A stretch of 64,000 nucleotides of DNA from Acidobacteriota bacterium (GTDB lineage: Bacteria; Acidobacteriota; Blastocatellia; Pyrinomonadales; Pyrinomonadaceae), in the NCBI GenBank assembly GCA_019639135.1, contig JAHBSL010000009.1, positions 1 through 64,000 on the forward strand, given 5' to 3'. The notes below the pieces were generated by a model. It did not search any database. It saw only the letters and a list, made by a program, of their open reading frames with translations, and was not told the origin of the DNA. The first letter of the stretch is position 1, and every line of letters starts with the position of its first letter. Both the position numbers and the translations under genes were made by a program. Positions 34,696-44,600 of this stretch are shown here, piece by piece.

Positions 34696-36066
34696 TCAAT
34701 GGCCGTTAGGCTCAGCGTTGTTACTTATCGGCACACTGATACGACTCCTGGCAACGACGACGCCGTTCTGTACCACGTAGCATTCAACAAGATGGTCACC
34801 TCGGAATGTCGCTGGCTCGGTTTTTCGTCCATAACCCTGATCAGGGACGATTTGTCCACGAATTTGATCCCGCCGCTCGGCCTCTTCCCCACGATTGAGC
34901 ACCTTCCAATAGACGGAGTAATCATTCGGTACGTCGATGTCCGCGATGAAGAAGTCCAAGGAACGTTTTGCAAACAGCGGGTATTTGTTTGCAAGCATGT
35001 GTCGCAGTGTGTGTTCACGGAAGCCATCCTGCTTGACCTCACAGTCGAGTCGGACGTTGTACCGTATATCGATAGGAAATTTGTCCTCGATAAACTCTTC
35101 TGTTGCCCGCCATGAACGATCTGAGCTCGATGATGCCTCAGTCTGTGTTTCCGCAGCCGGGAAGGCTCGACCATAAACCTTTTTCCATTTCTTGTTCACA
35201 CTACTTGTCTTCTCTGCATCGATCGCATCCAGACATAGGTGATAAGCCTTTTTGGCCTTCCGCTGAAACGATTTCTTGACCTTCACGTGTTGGCCACTTC
35301 CCGGGGCGTTATACCTATCTTGCTTCGGCAGTTCGGAGAGGTACTTGAAGAAGTCACGGCTCATCCAGTCGTAATAAAGGTAACTCTTTGTGTCGTAATC
35401 GCTAGTCGAGTTGAGAAAGTTGTAAGCCAAAGTATCGATGAGCAGGCCGCCCATCACCACGCCATGCTTATTCCGCCAGGCTCGGACCATCTTGCTAAGT
35501 CGGCGCAGATTTAAGTTTTTCTGTTCGTCTAACTCGGCAAACGCCTTCATTTCCGCGCGGGGTTTCGTGAACTTCCAACAGCCTCCGTTATTGGTGTCTG
35601 GATACTTGAAGCTGCCGTCATCTTGCTCGAAAACCGGTTGGACTTCGACATGGAAGTTCGTATAAGTGACCGTCACCACAAGACGGTCAACCCGCACAGC
35701 CGTGTTCGGATAGCGAGCGAGAATCGCCGCCCTCACGTCCTGAAGAAGTTTTAGTTGACCGTTATCCTTATACGTCTCCCATTTAGCCTTGGGCATGATG
35801 TATAGCATGTCCAGATCGGAAATTCCGTTGATACCTGTCTTCCGACCGAAGGATCCAACTTGGAGTGTGTTTGCCGTCTTTGATTCGGTATCTCGGAAAC
35901 TTTTGTTGAGCGCGGCGGTGATCTCGCCGTAGCGCAGGCTGATGGTGTCTGTATTCGTTATCGCCAGATTCGCCAAGAACTGGCGAAACATATCGGCAAC
36001 AGACAGGGCGTCTCCATTTGAATTCGATCCTGCATATACCTGAGCTATCGCGGATGAGCTTGTCAC
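34696..36066 (-). CDS. CBASS CD-NTase (SMODS nucleotidyltransferase with AGS-C domain)
   Basis: A 456-residue cyclic oligonucleotide synthase. The Pol-beta-type active site is GSFGRKTG (71-78) with D84 and D86 in SDLDMLYI, and the third acidic residue is probably E141 in VEVQPVF. The C-terminal 120 residues are an AGS-C-like domain. On phage infection such enzymes make a cyclic nucleotide that activates the effector, here probably the SLATT protein. The start is GTG with GAGGTAAG upstream. A LexA-like repressor gene precedes it by 50 bp. No Cap2/Cap3 genes are present, so this is a type I-like CBASS. Confidence 0.9.
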   Translation of the reverse strand: MTSSSAIAQVYAGSNSNGDALSVADMFRQFLANLAITNTDTISLRYGEITAALNKSFRDTESKTANTLQVGSFGRKTGINGISDLDMLYIMPKAKWETYKDNGQLKLLQDVRAAILARYPNTAVRVDRLVVTVTYTNFHVEVQPVFEQDDGSFKYPDTNNGGCWKFTKPRAEMKAFAELDEQKNLNLRRLSKMVRAWRNKHGVVMGGLLIDTLAYNFLNSTSDYDTKSYLYYDWMSRDFFKYLSELPKQDRYNAPGSGQHVKVKKSFQRKAKKAYHLCLDAIDAEKTSSVNKKWKKVYGRAFPAAETQTEASSSSDRSWRATEEFIEDKFPIDIRYNVRLDCEVKQDGFREHTLRHMLANKYPLFAKRSLDFFIADIDVPNDYSVYWKVLNRGEEAERRDQIRGQIVPDQGYGRKTEPATFRGDHLVECYVVQNGVVVARSRISVPISNNAEPNGH

Positions 36067-36116
36067 TTTTCTTACCTCTTACAATCGTGGTGGGATCGTT
36101 ATATTGCTCCTGTTGT

Positions 36117-36731
36117 CTAGTATGGGTCGGGTAACCGTGTGATCACCTTGCCTTGAATCGAAAAACCTTCAGTAAAGATCATTGGCTTGTTTTCCGGGTT
36201 GTCGGATTCGGGCGTAAGAACGACAAATCCATTGTCCCTACGGAAACGCTTGACGGTCGCGGCTCCATCGACTAGGGCCAGAACAATATCGCCGTTGTCC
36301 GCCGTGGCTTGTTGTCGTACAAGCATGAGATCGCCGGGAGCAATATTCGCGAGGTTCATCGAATCGCCCTTCGCTCGGAGGATGAAGTACCTGCTTCCAG
36401 GCTTCGCAACCGATGTCGAAACCTTTACCCAGCCTTTTGCATCCTCAATCGCCTCTTCCATCGGGCCGCACGGCACCTCCGCAAGAATCGGCACGTCAAC
36501 AGTTCGTGCATTAGCGACCCTATCCGATTTGTGAACGAGTTCAATTACGCCGTTCTCGTAAACAATACGACCAGCTGCAGCGAGTCGATCGAGTAAAAGT
36601 TGCACGGAACGTTTCGATCCATAATCCAATTCAACCCGAATAGCTTCAAAAGAGGGCTGTTTACCAAATCGAGCCAAATGGTCGGCAATAAACAGAAAAC
36701 CCTTCAGATCATCTTTTGGTTTACGTCCCAT
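36117..36731 (-). CDS. LexA-like S24 repressor of the CBASS operon
   Basis: A 204-residue LexA relative. Residues 1-70 form a LexA-type winged helix. The self-cleavage site is C88-G89 in VPCGP, and the catalytic dyad is S124 (GDSMN) and K161 (TVKRF). RecA filaments formed after DNA damage would trigger self-cleavage. I chose the ATG at 36731. A CATAC-N7-GTATG dyad lies just upstream. As first gene before the CD-NTase it probably represses the defence operon, a role filled by the CapH/CapP or CapW regulators in other CBASS systems. Confidence 0.87.
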   Translation of the reverse strand: MGRKPKDDLKGFLFIADHLARFGKQPSFEAIRVELDYGSKRSVQLLLDRLAAAGRIVYENGVIELVHKSDRVANARTVDVPILAEVPCGPMEEAIEDAKGWVKVSTSVAKPGSRYFILRAKGDSMNLANIAPGDLMLVRQQATADNGDIVLALVDGAATVKRFRRDNGFVVLTPESDNPENKPMIFTEGFSIQGKVITRLPDPY

Positions 36732-36737
36732 GATATA

Positions 36738-36758
36738 AGCATACATGAAGCGTATGTT
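36738..36758. promoter_or_regulatory. Operator for the LexA-like repressor
   Basis: CATAC (36740-36744), seven bases and GTATG (36752-36756), extended by AA/TT on both sides, form a SOS-box-like dyad in the 86-bp divergent region between the repressor gene and the small basic protein gene. It could control both directions. Confidence 0.55.
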
Positions 36759-36817
36759 TATATTCAATGCCCTATGGTATTATATTTTCACGACATTTGT
36801 GGGGCAGGAGATAGATA

Positions 36818-37051
36818 ATGAAAAAAGGAACGGGAAGTAGAGCGGCTCGTGCCGCAGCCAAAGTGTTACGAACATCAACCAGCAAGACCGTGAGAAAGGC
36901 CGCGGGAAGTGCTCTAACTCAAAGCAAGGCTCCGAGGGAACGAACCTCTGCGGCAGCGGCTAAGGCTGCCTCCAAGGTGTTGCGCGATGGTCGCACAAGC
37001 AAAGCAGCGAAGACTGCCGCAGCAAGCACGCTGGCTCAACGCCAGAAGTGA
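36818..37051 (+). CDS. Small Ala/Lys-rich repeat protein
   Basis: A 77-residue very basic protein built of two copies of a unit of about 33 residues, recognisable from AARAAAKVLRTSTSKTVRKA and AAKAASKVLRDGRTSKAAKT. It lacks a signal peptide. Similar repeat proteins occur widely as hypotheticals; the composition suggests nucleic-acid binding. AGGAG lies before the ATG, and the operator of the LexA-like repressor is shared, so it may be damage-inducible. Confidence 0.7.
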   Translation: MKKGTGSRAARAAAKVLRTSTSKTVRKAAGSALTQSKAPRERTSAAAAKAASKVLRDGRTSKAAKTAAASTLAQRQK

Positions 37052-37910
37052 GATCACCAAAACAATTCCGGCATCAAGCGGTCACTGGGTCGAATCCCAT
37101 TGCCACTCTGGTGCCGGAGTGACCTGAAACATAGGAAACGCGAAGCCGTCTGCCTTGAGTTTCTCTAAATGATCGGCATAGACTCTCGATCATCCGTGAA
37201 GGATTCGCCGAAGTCGGACGAGCGCGCAAAAGGTCAACGCCCCTCTGAACCAAGTCAGAGCCCGCGAAGTCGCCACGGCATTACGCTCCGGGAAAAGCAG
37301 AAATGCCGGAACCGCCGGTCTTCTCGAAAAGAACGGTGATGACGTTTATACCGTCAGGCGCGGCAACCCGGCTGAAGCGGCGGGGCAGCATACCGAAGAC
37401 GTTATCGTATCGGTTGACGGGAAGTCGTATTCAACCAACTGAATGCACCTTCCTTAGCCTTGTCCTTTGCCTAGATATCCGACCCTTCCCTCGCCGAATA
37501 CGGCCCCGAAGAGGCCGGCCAAAGCGCCTATTACCTAATCCGCTGGCTCCTCAACCCCGGTACCAAATCCGCCTTCCGCGAAACCGTCAGAACGACGGTC
37601 ACGGGTTGACGCTTAGTGAACCTAAGGACAACATCGACGACTAGTCATTAAAAGGATTTGCGATAGAGAAAAGCAACAATATGACACCCTCTAGGGAGGG
37701 AACCCGAAAGCCTTCGGTGTTTGTCTTTATCGGCCGCTGAGTTCATTTACACGACAATCGCCCAGGTAAAGATTGATAGCTCCGAAATAAAGACCCATTG
37801 GGCTCGTTTATTGAGAAAAATTCGCCCCACAGGTCACGTATAGCCACGCGAAGATTTTTGAGAGATCAGATTTCGCGATTTCAAAAACTGTCTTTGTTCC
37901 TGAATACATC
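37052..37910. other. Long intergenic region with decayed coding traces
   Basis: About 860 bp without an intact gene between the repeat protein and the second NUC1 gene. It contains the remnants described at 37290-37612. I see no promoter, tRNA or insertion sequence. Confidence 0.5.
37290..37612 (+). pseudogene. Remnants of a decayed gene
   Basis: Two protein-like stretches lie in different frames. About 37300-37440 encodes NAGTAGLLEKNGDDVYTVRR and then VIVSVDGKSY before a stop. About 37474-37609 encodes AEYGPEEAGQSAYYLIRWLL and then ETVRTTVTG before a stop. Neither has a start. The second stretch resembles C-terminal regions of hypothetical proteins with a GPEEAGxxAYY motif. They are best explained as fragments of a gene or genes broken by frameshifts. 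Confidence 0.4.
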
Positions 37911-38633
37911 CTATTGGTCGTCGATCTTAGCCTCGATAACGCTCTCGATGTCGTCAACGCTCACTCTGTGATTTCGCCAGCCGCTTTCAGCGTCGCTGGA
38001 GTTCGGCAAATCGACGGCGATCACACGGGTACTTACATTAATGCGGCCACGATCGTTTGCGCCTTCGTTTAGTAATACGGCAACTTTCCAGCAACGGGTC
38101 GGAAGAGTCACTTTTTCGGCAATTCGATCCGTACCGCCATAACAGCCGGCGTAGATATACGCTTCGAAACCTTGGCGAACTAGGTCCTGTATTTCACCTT
38201 CAAGCGCTTTCCACGGTCCACGATTAAGGCGGACTGTCTGCGGCTGTGCGTTCGACATTATGAACGTTTCTCTGTTCGCTTCTTCCGTGTTGCTGCGATC
38301 CTCGGACGGACATATGTGGCCGCGATCGAATCCGACGCCGTCATAATCCGAATCTTTGATTCTCCACGCGGCGGGAAGGGCTGTATCTTGCCGAAATCCG
38401 CTTGCTCGTTCTATATCGCCGAGATCTGTCGCGGACAGATGCCAGGCGACCCAGTTTGCAGCTCCGCGAGATCGGTTGTACGACATGATAAAGCCGTTGT
38501 GAATAAGCAAATAGTTATTTGCCCGGCCAACATCCGTTTTCGCGCCGCTCGGGTTACCCAAAACCAACTGGGCTTGAACGTCAGCAAGACCTACAAACAG
38601 AGTCAGACAGCACAGCAAAAAACGGCGTTTCAT
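37911..38633 (-). CDS. Secreted DNA/RNA non-specific endonuclease (NUC1), canonical
   Basis: A 240-residue NUC1 nuclease with a signal peptide (1-21) and the canonical D103-R-G-H106 motif in FDRGHICPSEDR, followed by the metal-binding region MSNAQPQTVRLNRGPWKALE. AGGAG lies before the ATG. It stands between the CBASS and DISARM operons. Being exported, it more likely acts on external or periplasmic nucleic acid than on cytoplasmic phage DNA. Confidence 0.9.
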   Translation of the reverse strand: MKRRFLLCCLTLFVGLADVQAQLVLGNPSGAKTDVGRANNYLLIHNGFIMSYNRSRGAANWVAWHLSATDLGDIERASGFRQDTALPAAWRIKDSDYDGVGFDRGHICPSEDRSNTEEANRETFIMSNAQPQTVRLNRGPWKALEGEIQDLVRQGFEAYIYAGCYGGTDRIAEKVTLPTRCWKVAVLLNEGANDRGRINVSTRVIAVDLPNSSDAESGWRNHRVSVDDIESVIEAKIDDQ

Positions 38634-38688
38634 AGAAAACTCCTATTGAGCGCAATTGGATGAATCGGCGAACTGACAAATTGCGTTT

Positions 38689-38940
38689 TCAGAGTCTAGG
38701 TTCAGGCCTTTCCTCTTCTTCAACAACCTGTCCAGCCGGCCATATAAGCTGCGAAAGAGCGAACAACTGTTTTTGTCTAGTCTCTACCTCGTCCGGGCCA
38801 AACGATGGTAAGAAGTTAAGCTCCAATTTGTTAGATTTGATGAATGCCGCAAAATCGAGCTTACTTTTGTAACAGTCTTCTCTTAGTGTTTCATTCCAAT
38901 AAAGGGAATTAGCGTAGGTTTTTAGTTTGTCTGCGTACAC
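38689..38940 (-). CDS. Hypothetical protein next to DISARM
   Basis: An 83-residue protein-like frame (GTG start) with Tyr/Leu-rich N-terminus and an acidic, Pro-rich tail (VVEEEERPEPRL). I do not recognise it. The ribosome site is weak. It lies between the second NUC1 gene and drmC in the same direction as DISARM. Confidence 0.4.
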   Translation of the reverse strand: MYADKLKTYANSLYWNETLREDCYKSKLDFAAFIKSNKLELNFLPSFGPDEVETRQKQLFALSQLIWPAGQVVEEEERPEPRL

Positions 38941-39045
38941 CTCGTTATTGCTCGAAATATTGTCCTATCCCTTTCCTTTTGAATCGCGTTTGTAGACGAC
39001 CCGCGTTCAAGGGTCCTAGTAAAACCATGTTGGAGCGACCATATC

Positions 39046-39831
39046 TTACATAGCTCGAACGACTAGTTTGTGCTCGCTGAGCAAGTGAAAATGGTGCGAA
39101 ATACGATTGGCCAAATGATGGGACCGTATTGTTAACCCGACCTCAATATTCCTTTCCTGCGCAGCTTTCGTGAAGTTTGCCGACGAGACGAAAACCTGCT
39201 CTGCATCTACGACGACGCACTTAGCATGAAGCGACGATCGCTTCCGTTCGGCGACGGATCGCGGGTCGTAGAAGACTGCAGGCAATCGACTATCCTTTGG
39301 CCATTGGCTGTCGCGGAATCGTTGAGCGAAACGCGAAACGAGTATTGTGGCCGAGGTTGTGTCGTTGTCCGTTCGAGCAATATCCAGAAACAGTTTCACA
39401 TCGAGTTCGGGGATCTTTTCCATCCGTTCGGCCAGAGCTTCGAACACGCTAGCTCCTTGGTAAACAGCATATCCGACGACGAGGACGGATTCTCGCGCAT
39501 GAGCAAAAAGCTCACGGACGACAACCGCGGTATCCCGATTGGCGATTCCCGGTGCTTCCGGACCGGATGTTACGAGATCAATTGTCGGCTCGATTTTCCG
39601 TCCAGCTGATCGGTCCTGAAGAATTAGCTCCAGGGCGGCCGCAATCTGTAGCTCGTCGAATCCCAAGACAGCCAATTCTTGAAGTGACTGTGTTGCGTTC
39701 TGCGCAGATTTCGGCGAGAGAATGCGATTGACCTGCAACTCAGAATATGGTTCGGAAACTCTACGGGATTTCAGAGCGTTCGCCAATTCACGTATATCTG
39801 CGTCGCTTAACTTTGGAAATGCTGCGGTCAT
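39046..39831 (-). CDS. drmC: DISARM protein DrmC (phospholipase D-like)
   Basis: A 261-residue PLD-superfamily protein with a single HKD motif: H202-x-K204 in SLHAKCVVVD and N219 in SSANFTKAA. It is the last gene of a class 1 DISARM operon and starts 3 bp after drmB ends. In studied systems DrmC is dispensable for protection; the enzyme class suggests nuclease or phosphodiesterase activity. Confidence 0.9.
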   Translation of the reverse strand: MTAAFPKLSDADIRELANALKSRRVSEPYSELQVNRILSPKSAQNATQSLQELAVLGFDELQIAAALELILQDRSAGRKIEPTIDLVTSGPEAPGIANRDTAVVVRELFAHARESVLVVGYAVYQGASVFEALAERMEKIPELDVKLFLDIARTDNDTTSATILVSRFAQRFRDSQWPKDSRLPAVFYDPRSVAERKRSSLHAKCVVVDAEQVFVSSANFTKAAQERNIEVGLTIRSHHLANRISHHFHLLSEHKLVVRAM

Positions 39832-39834
39832 TAG

Positions 39835-41655
39835 TTACTCAACTGAAAAAAATTCAATTCCCAAATTATCCACGGTCGGGACGACCAATGCGCGATCCAG
39901 AAAATCATTGTGATGCTCGCACGATGTTTCCGAGATTAACAAACATCCGTGGCAAGCGGCGCCATGCAAGAATCGCCGCTCATGTGGATTTGCAGGATCG
40001 TGCTGGGCACAGACAGGGTCGTTGGAGCATAGCTCACCCAACTCCAGCGAATCACGAATATGGTCACGAATTCGGCGACCGACTTGGACCAAACCGCCCA
40101 GCGTGCCTTCAGCGTCCGAGGTCGCAGTGAAGAGCAGTATGCCGTATCCGACATCGGGGATGGCAAAGATACGTTCGCGGATCGAACTCGAAGGATAGCC
40201 ACACTCTAGAGAAACTTGCGTGACCATCAGGTGCGACAATGAATGAAGCAGCACATAGGGCAAGCCCGGAAATGCGCGTTTAGATGCCTTGTGTTCCTCC
40301 GCCCAAATCCGATGTCCCCGTTCCAGAACTTCGCCTCGTCTTACAACATCATCACGAGCGAGCCATTTCTCAACGGCGTCTTTGTTGAACTGAATGAATA
40401 TACCTTCACCCCGGTTCTCGATCGCCGGCAACCACGTGACCTCGCGGGAAAGCGAGGCACGCCGGACACCCATCTCCAATTCCCCGTCAATATCGGGCGA
40501 AATCGCCTCGAACCGAGTGAACCCGACCTGAGCGATTACTTCACGAAGACGATGGACCAGAACAACGCGCTCTATATTCTTCATCCAAACGGCGTCCCAG
40601 GCTTCTTTAGGCAGGGTCCGCGCGTGGAAATTTCCATCGGGCCGGTCATCGCCAAGCTCCGCTTTGGCGGCAATAAGCGTTTCCATTTCCGCCTGTTTGA
40701 TCGATTTGGCCTGCTGGAGAGACTGGCCCCGTCGAACTTTGATCTCTGCAAATACTTCATCATCTGTGAAGCCTTCTAAAACGGCGTGTACCTTCGCCTT
40801 TTTGCGTTCGTATTTGAGCATGTCGAGATCCTCGACCTCACCGATAAAGTCCCAAACAGTTTCAACCGCCTCGCGAAGATTCTCATTCCGGTCCGGCAAA
40901 GAGATCGCACTCATGAGCTGGGAGAAATAGGCATTGCTTGCCGATCGAATGAGCAAACGGTTCGGCTCACCACATTTCTCCTTCGTATAAGGACCAAGCC
41001 ACGGACGACTGCCATCGCACTGACCAAGAGCCCTCAATCGTTGCTCCGACGCCTGGAGCATGTTTCTTTCGCCATTGCCACACTCGCAACGGACCCAGAC
41101 TTCCGACAGATCGCCCGTCGTACCACGCTCCTCAATAAAAAGCTGTCGCCGACAGTCCGTTTTACCCCCGTGAGCAAATTCATACCAGTCAATGTCGCCA
41201 ATGTGTCCGTTACGACAGGCGCGTACGAAACGGATAGGGATGACGGATCTTTTTTTTCGGGTATCGTCGATGAACTTGCCTTTGGTCAGCCTCTGACGAT
41301 GAACCAACATCCTGGCCCGAACAACACCGTCGCTCGCGTCGGCATCCACATCCTGTGTGATAAACCATTCAGGGAATTGCCAAGCCGTAATGCCGGTTTG
41401 GGGTGCTGTGGGATCCTCCAGGTCGGGCGGAGGGGCGTACAGCTTCAACACCTGCAGCGGCGGATCAAAAAGCTGCTTCAACTTGTCGACAAGTCGTGGC
41501 TCGACGATCTCATCGCTGCTGGGAGACCATGAATCGAGGCCACCGATAAGGACCGAATGGTTCGGCAGGTCCAACATCGAACCCGGACCGAATGAAGTTA
41601 GCAGCTGGCTCTGGCGTATCTGACCGTGAGGACGGCTTCCTGGGCGTCTACTCAT
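39835..41655 (-). CDS. drmB: DISARM protein DrmB (DUF1998)
   Basis: A 606-residue protein beginning with RQSQLLTSFGPGSMLDLP, the DrmB opening motif. It ends in a DUF1998 domain with cysteine pairs (CSNDPVC, CHGCLL, ETSCEHH) that probably bind zinc. DrmB forms a complex with the helicase DrmA. The ATG at 41655 has AGGAGGA upstream and overlaps the end of drmA by 8 bp, so the two are coupled. Confidence 0.92.
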   Translation of the reverse strand: MSRRPGSRPHGQIRQSQLLTSFGPGSMLDLPNHSVLIGGLDSWSPSSDEIVEPRLVDKLKQLFDPPLQVLKLYAPPPDLEDPTAPQTGITAWQFPEWFITQDVDADASDGVVRARMLVHRQRLTKGKFIDDTRKKRSVIPIRFVRACRNGHIGDIDWYEFAHGGKTDCRRQLFIEERGTTGDLSEVWVRCECGNGERNMLQASEQRLRALGQCDGSRPWLGPYTKEKCGEPNRLLIRSASNAYFSQLMSAISLPDRNENLREAVETVWDFIGEVEDLDMLKYERKKAKVHAVLEGFTDDEVFAEIKVRRGQSLQQAKSIKQAEMETLIAAKAELGDDRPDGNFHARTLPKEAWDAVWMKNIERVVLVHRLREVIAQVGFTRFEAISPDIDGELEMGVRRASLSREVTWLPAIENRGEGIFIQFNKDAVEKWLARDDVVRRGEVLERGHRIWAEEHKASKRAFPGLPYVLLHSLSHLMVTQVSLECGYPSSSIRERIFAIPDVGYGILLFTATSDAEGTLGGLVQVGRRIRDHIRDSLELGELCSNDPVCAQHDPANPHERRFLHGAACHGCLLISETSCEHHNDFLDRALVVPTVDNLGIEFFSVE

Positions 41656-44600
41656 TGGTGTCCTCCTCAACGTCTAATTCAACACCATCAATGGTTTTAA
41701 GCCAGAGATTGACACTCGGTTCCACGTCCCGCATCGAGCGATTGGCACGGAACTTCTTGCGCTTGGGAGGTAAACTTTTCAGGTCAGGATTAAGGAACTC
41801 GTAGAGTAAACGTTGCGCATTTCCTTGCTCGGTCTGATATTGCAAAGCTCCACCGGCGTCGCGCAGTTCCTTCGCGATTCCGCTCCATTCATCGAGCAGG
41901 TCAACCGCCCGTTCCCGAACCGTCAAGCGTAGTTTCTCAGCATCAGTCGAAGAGCTGTCCTGGTGTGTTTCCAAAGCACGCTCTGCGAGTCGTTCAATCG
42001 CGAAATCGAGTTGCGGCAACTCATTTAGAATTTCCGTGGCCCCACGCGGCGGCGTCATCGGTAGATGCCCCTGTCGTGCAAGCGAGATCAATGTGCCGGC
42101 CAAACCGCGATCCAAAGCCCGTGGCGAGAACGGCGTGACGCTGGTCGCTTCGACGCTCCGATAAAACGATTCATGAAACGCAGCGAATCGTTCATAGTGC
42201 GAACGGTCGCGGGGTCGGTGGACGTTCAAGATAGTGACCACCAACCCTGGTTTCTCGTGATCTCGACCGACTCGGCTTGTGGCCTGAATATATTCGGAGC
42301 TTGTTTTGGGCTGGCCGAAAACCACCATCAATCCGATTCGCATAATGTCCAGACCTACCGAGATCATGTTTGTTGCTATAGCGACGTCAACATGTTCGGT
42401 TTCGCGGAACGGTTGCTCAAGCCGCCGCTTCGCTTCGGATACTTTGTCCGTGCTTACGCGGCTGGTTAACTCGACGACCTCGTAGGCGATGGTACGGTCC
42501 CGGAATAGTCCTTCAGGTTCGCCAATGCGTTTCCGGCGGGCTCTGCCCATTAATTGCGTTCTTACCTCGTCTTCAATAAGACGCCTGGCTCCACCGAGTT
42601 CGCGAAGGCTGTTGAAGTAGCCAAGCAGCGTCATATAAGGATCGGCGGGATTGTTCACGTTTTTCTTGCCGCCCGCCTCAAAATAGGCCTTCTGCCCCGC
42701 AGCCAGCAGCGTCAGGTAGACCCGTAACATGATGGCCTTTGGGCTACGCCCCTGGGCAGCTATGCCGACATACTGCCGGGCGTTGCTTTCCGTCGTGGAA
42801 TGGGTTCGGGCAAAGAAAGAGTTCCGTTGGTCAGGTCCGGGCGGCGGAAACACGTCGACATTTCGGCGATTGAACAAGGCCCTTATCTGACTCTCCGCGC
42901 GTCGAACCGTAGCGGTAGAGGCGATGATCTTGGGTCGAATCCGTTTGCCATCCTTCTCGATGGAAGAGAGGTCGTCTAAGGCAGTTTCGTACAAACCGAC
43001 CATTGTGCCCAGTGGGCCAGAGATCAAGTGAAGTTCATCCTGGATCACTAGATCGGGAGGCAATAAACGCTCGACCGGCAACGGGTGTCCCGAACCCGCA
43101 TCGCACGGACCATAGAACCCGTTTGAGTCTCCCCGATTAACCCTGCCAAAGAACGCACCCACCTCGCCGGTCCAGGGCATCGCGGCGAACTTATCGACCG
43201 TCGCGATGATGAAGCATGGCAGCCGACGATAAATTGGCTCGTCCACCGAGAGGATCGGGAGATGGTTCCCACGCGAAAAGTCGCAGTGGCGGTTCGCGCA
43301 AGTTACACGAAGATCGGTAGGCGTATCCGGGTTGGGAAGTAATTGGAAGGAACTCGATTTGAACTTCTCGCCGCACCACGGACATTCTTCGAGCGGTATG
43401 GGTGACGCCTTACGGTCATCGTTCTTAAATGCAATTGTCTTGGCGCGAGCCGACTCGCGATAATTGTCGCCCTTTTGTCCCATACGGTTCGGAGTCGCGG
43501 CCATTCCGACCCATAACCCGATCTCGAACGGCCACTCCCCGAGCTTGGTGACGTCCTGTTGTCGTTCCAATTCCAAAGCACAAATTAGTGCCGCGGCGCG
43601 ACCGAGTTGATCGAGCGTCAACAGCCGCAGCGTATACCGCATTAACACGCTAAGCCCTGCCGAGGTAATGCCGGGGTTACGTAATCGCCGGAGAACAAGA
43701 GCGAATGCTGCCAGACCCAAATACGCTTCCGTCTTACCTCCGCCTGTGGGAAAGAAGAGCAGATCGACGATCTCGCGGTCGGCCTCTTCGGGTTTGGCGA
43801 TGCCCTTGAGGTTCATCAACAGGAAAGCTAACTGAAAAGGACGCCATTCAGGCGTGATCTCTTCGGGTTTCTTACTGAACGTCCTTGCGAGACGTCTGCG
43901 GCCTTGAGCCGCCATTGTCTTGTTGGCAAGGCGAAAGGCTTCGAGGCAGTCTGGGTCGCTTAACAACGCAATGCCCGCCTCGATGCGGTCGGCGGCGAGC
44001 CCGGCACGTTTCAACAATTCGTCGGATGTTTCCTTCCGACGAGGGGGTGAATTAGGTGCCGATGCGGCCTGCTCTTTGATCCATTCCCGATAACTACTGA
44101 CAAACTTACCGAGCTTCTCTTTCGCATCGTTCCCATCCTTGAGATTCGCCAGCTCCCCCATCCGGAGTTCTACCCCGTCGATCTGTGCGGGAGCTACGCG
44201 TTCAACTTCCGCGTCAGGAATCCAACAGGTTCGCACCGTGCGGCACTCTCGGTCAACGACTATAGCGGCAGTGGAGACGCCGTGACCCGCAGAGAATTCA
44301 CAATTGTCCCGGTATTGAAGGTCGGCGACTCGTTCGTCCCAATCGCCGCTTTCGAGGCTTCGCAGGTTGGGTCGAGCGATCAAGGGTTTTTCACTCGCGA
44401 GTTCCAGTTCAGCCTGAAAGATGAAGGCCTCGTCGCTGACCTCATCGGGTGAAGGCTTGCGCCGGTTGACCAAAAACACCGACACGCTGCGTGCGCCACT
44501 CGGCAAGCCACCAACCATCCCCGCATCATGAATGCCGCGGATCGACCAGACCACCTCCAGTCCGCGGCCGTTTGGTACGCTATGCGTTCCCGAATCTGGT

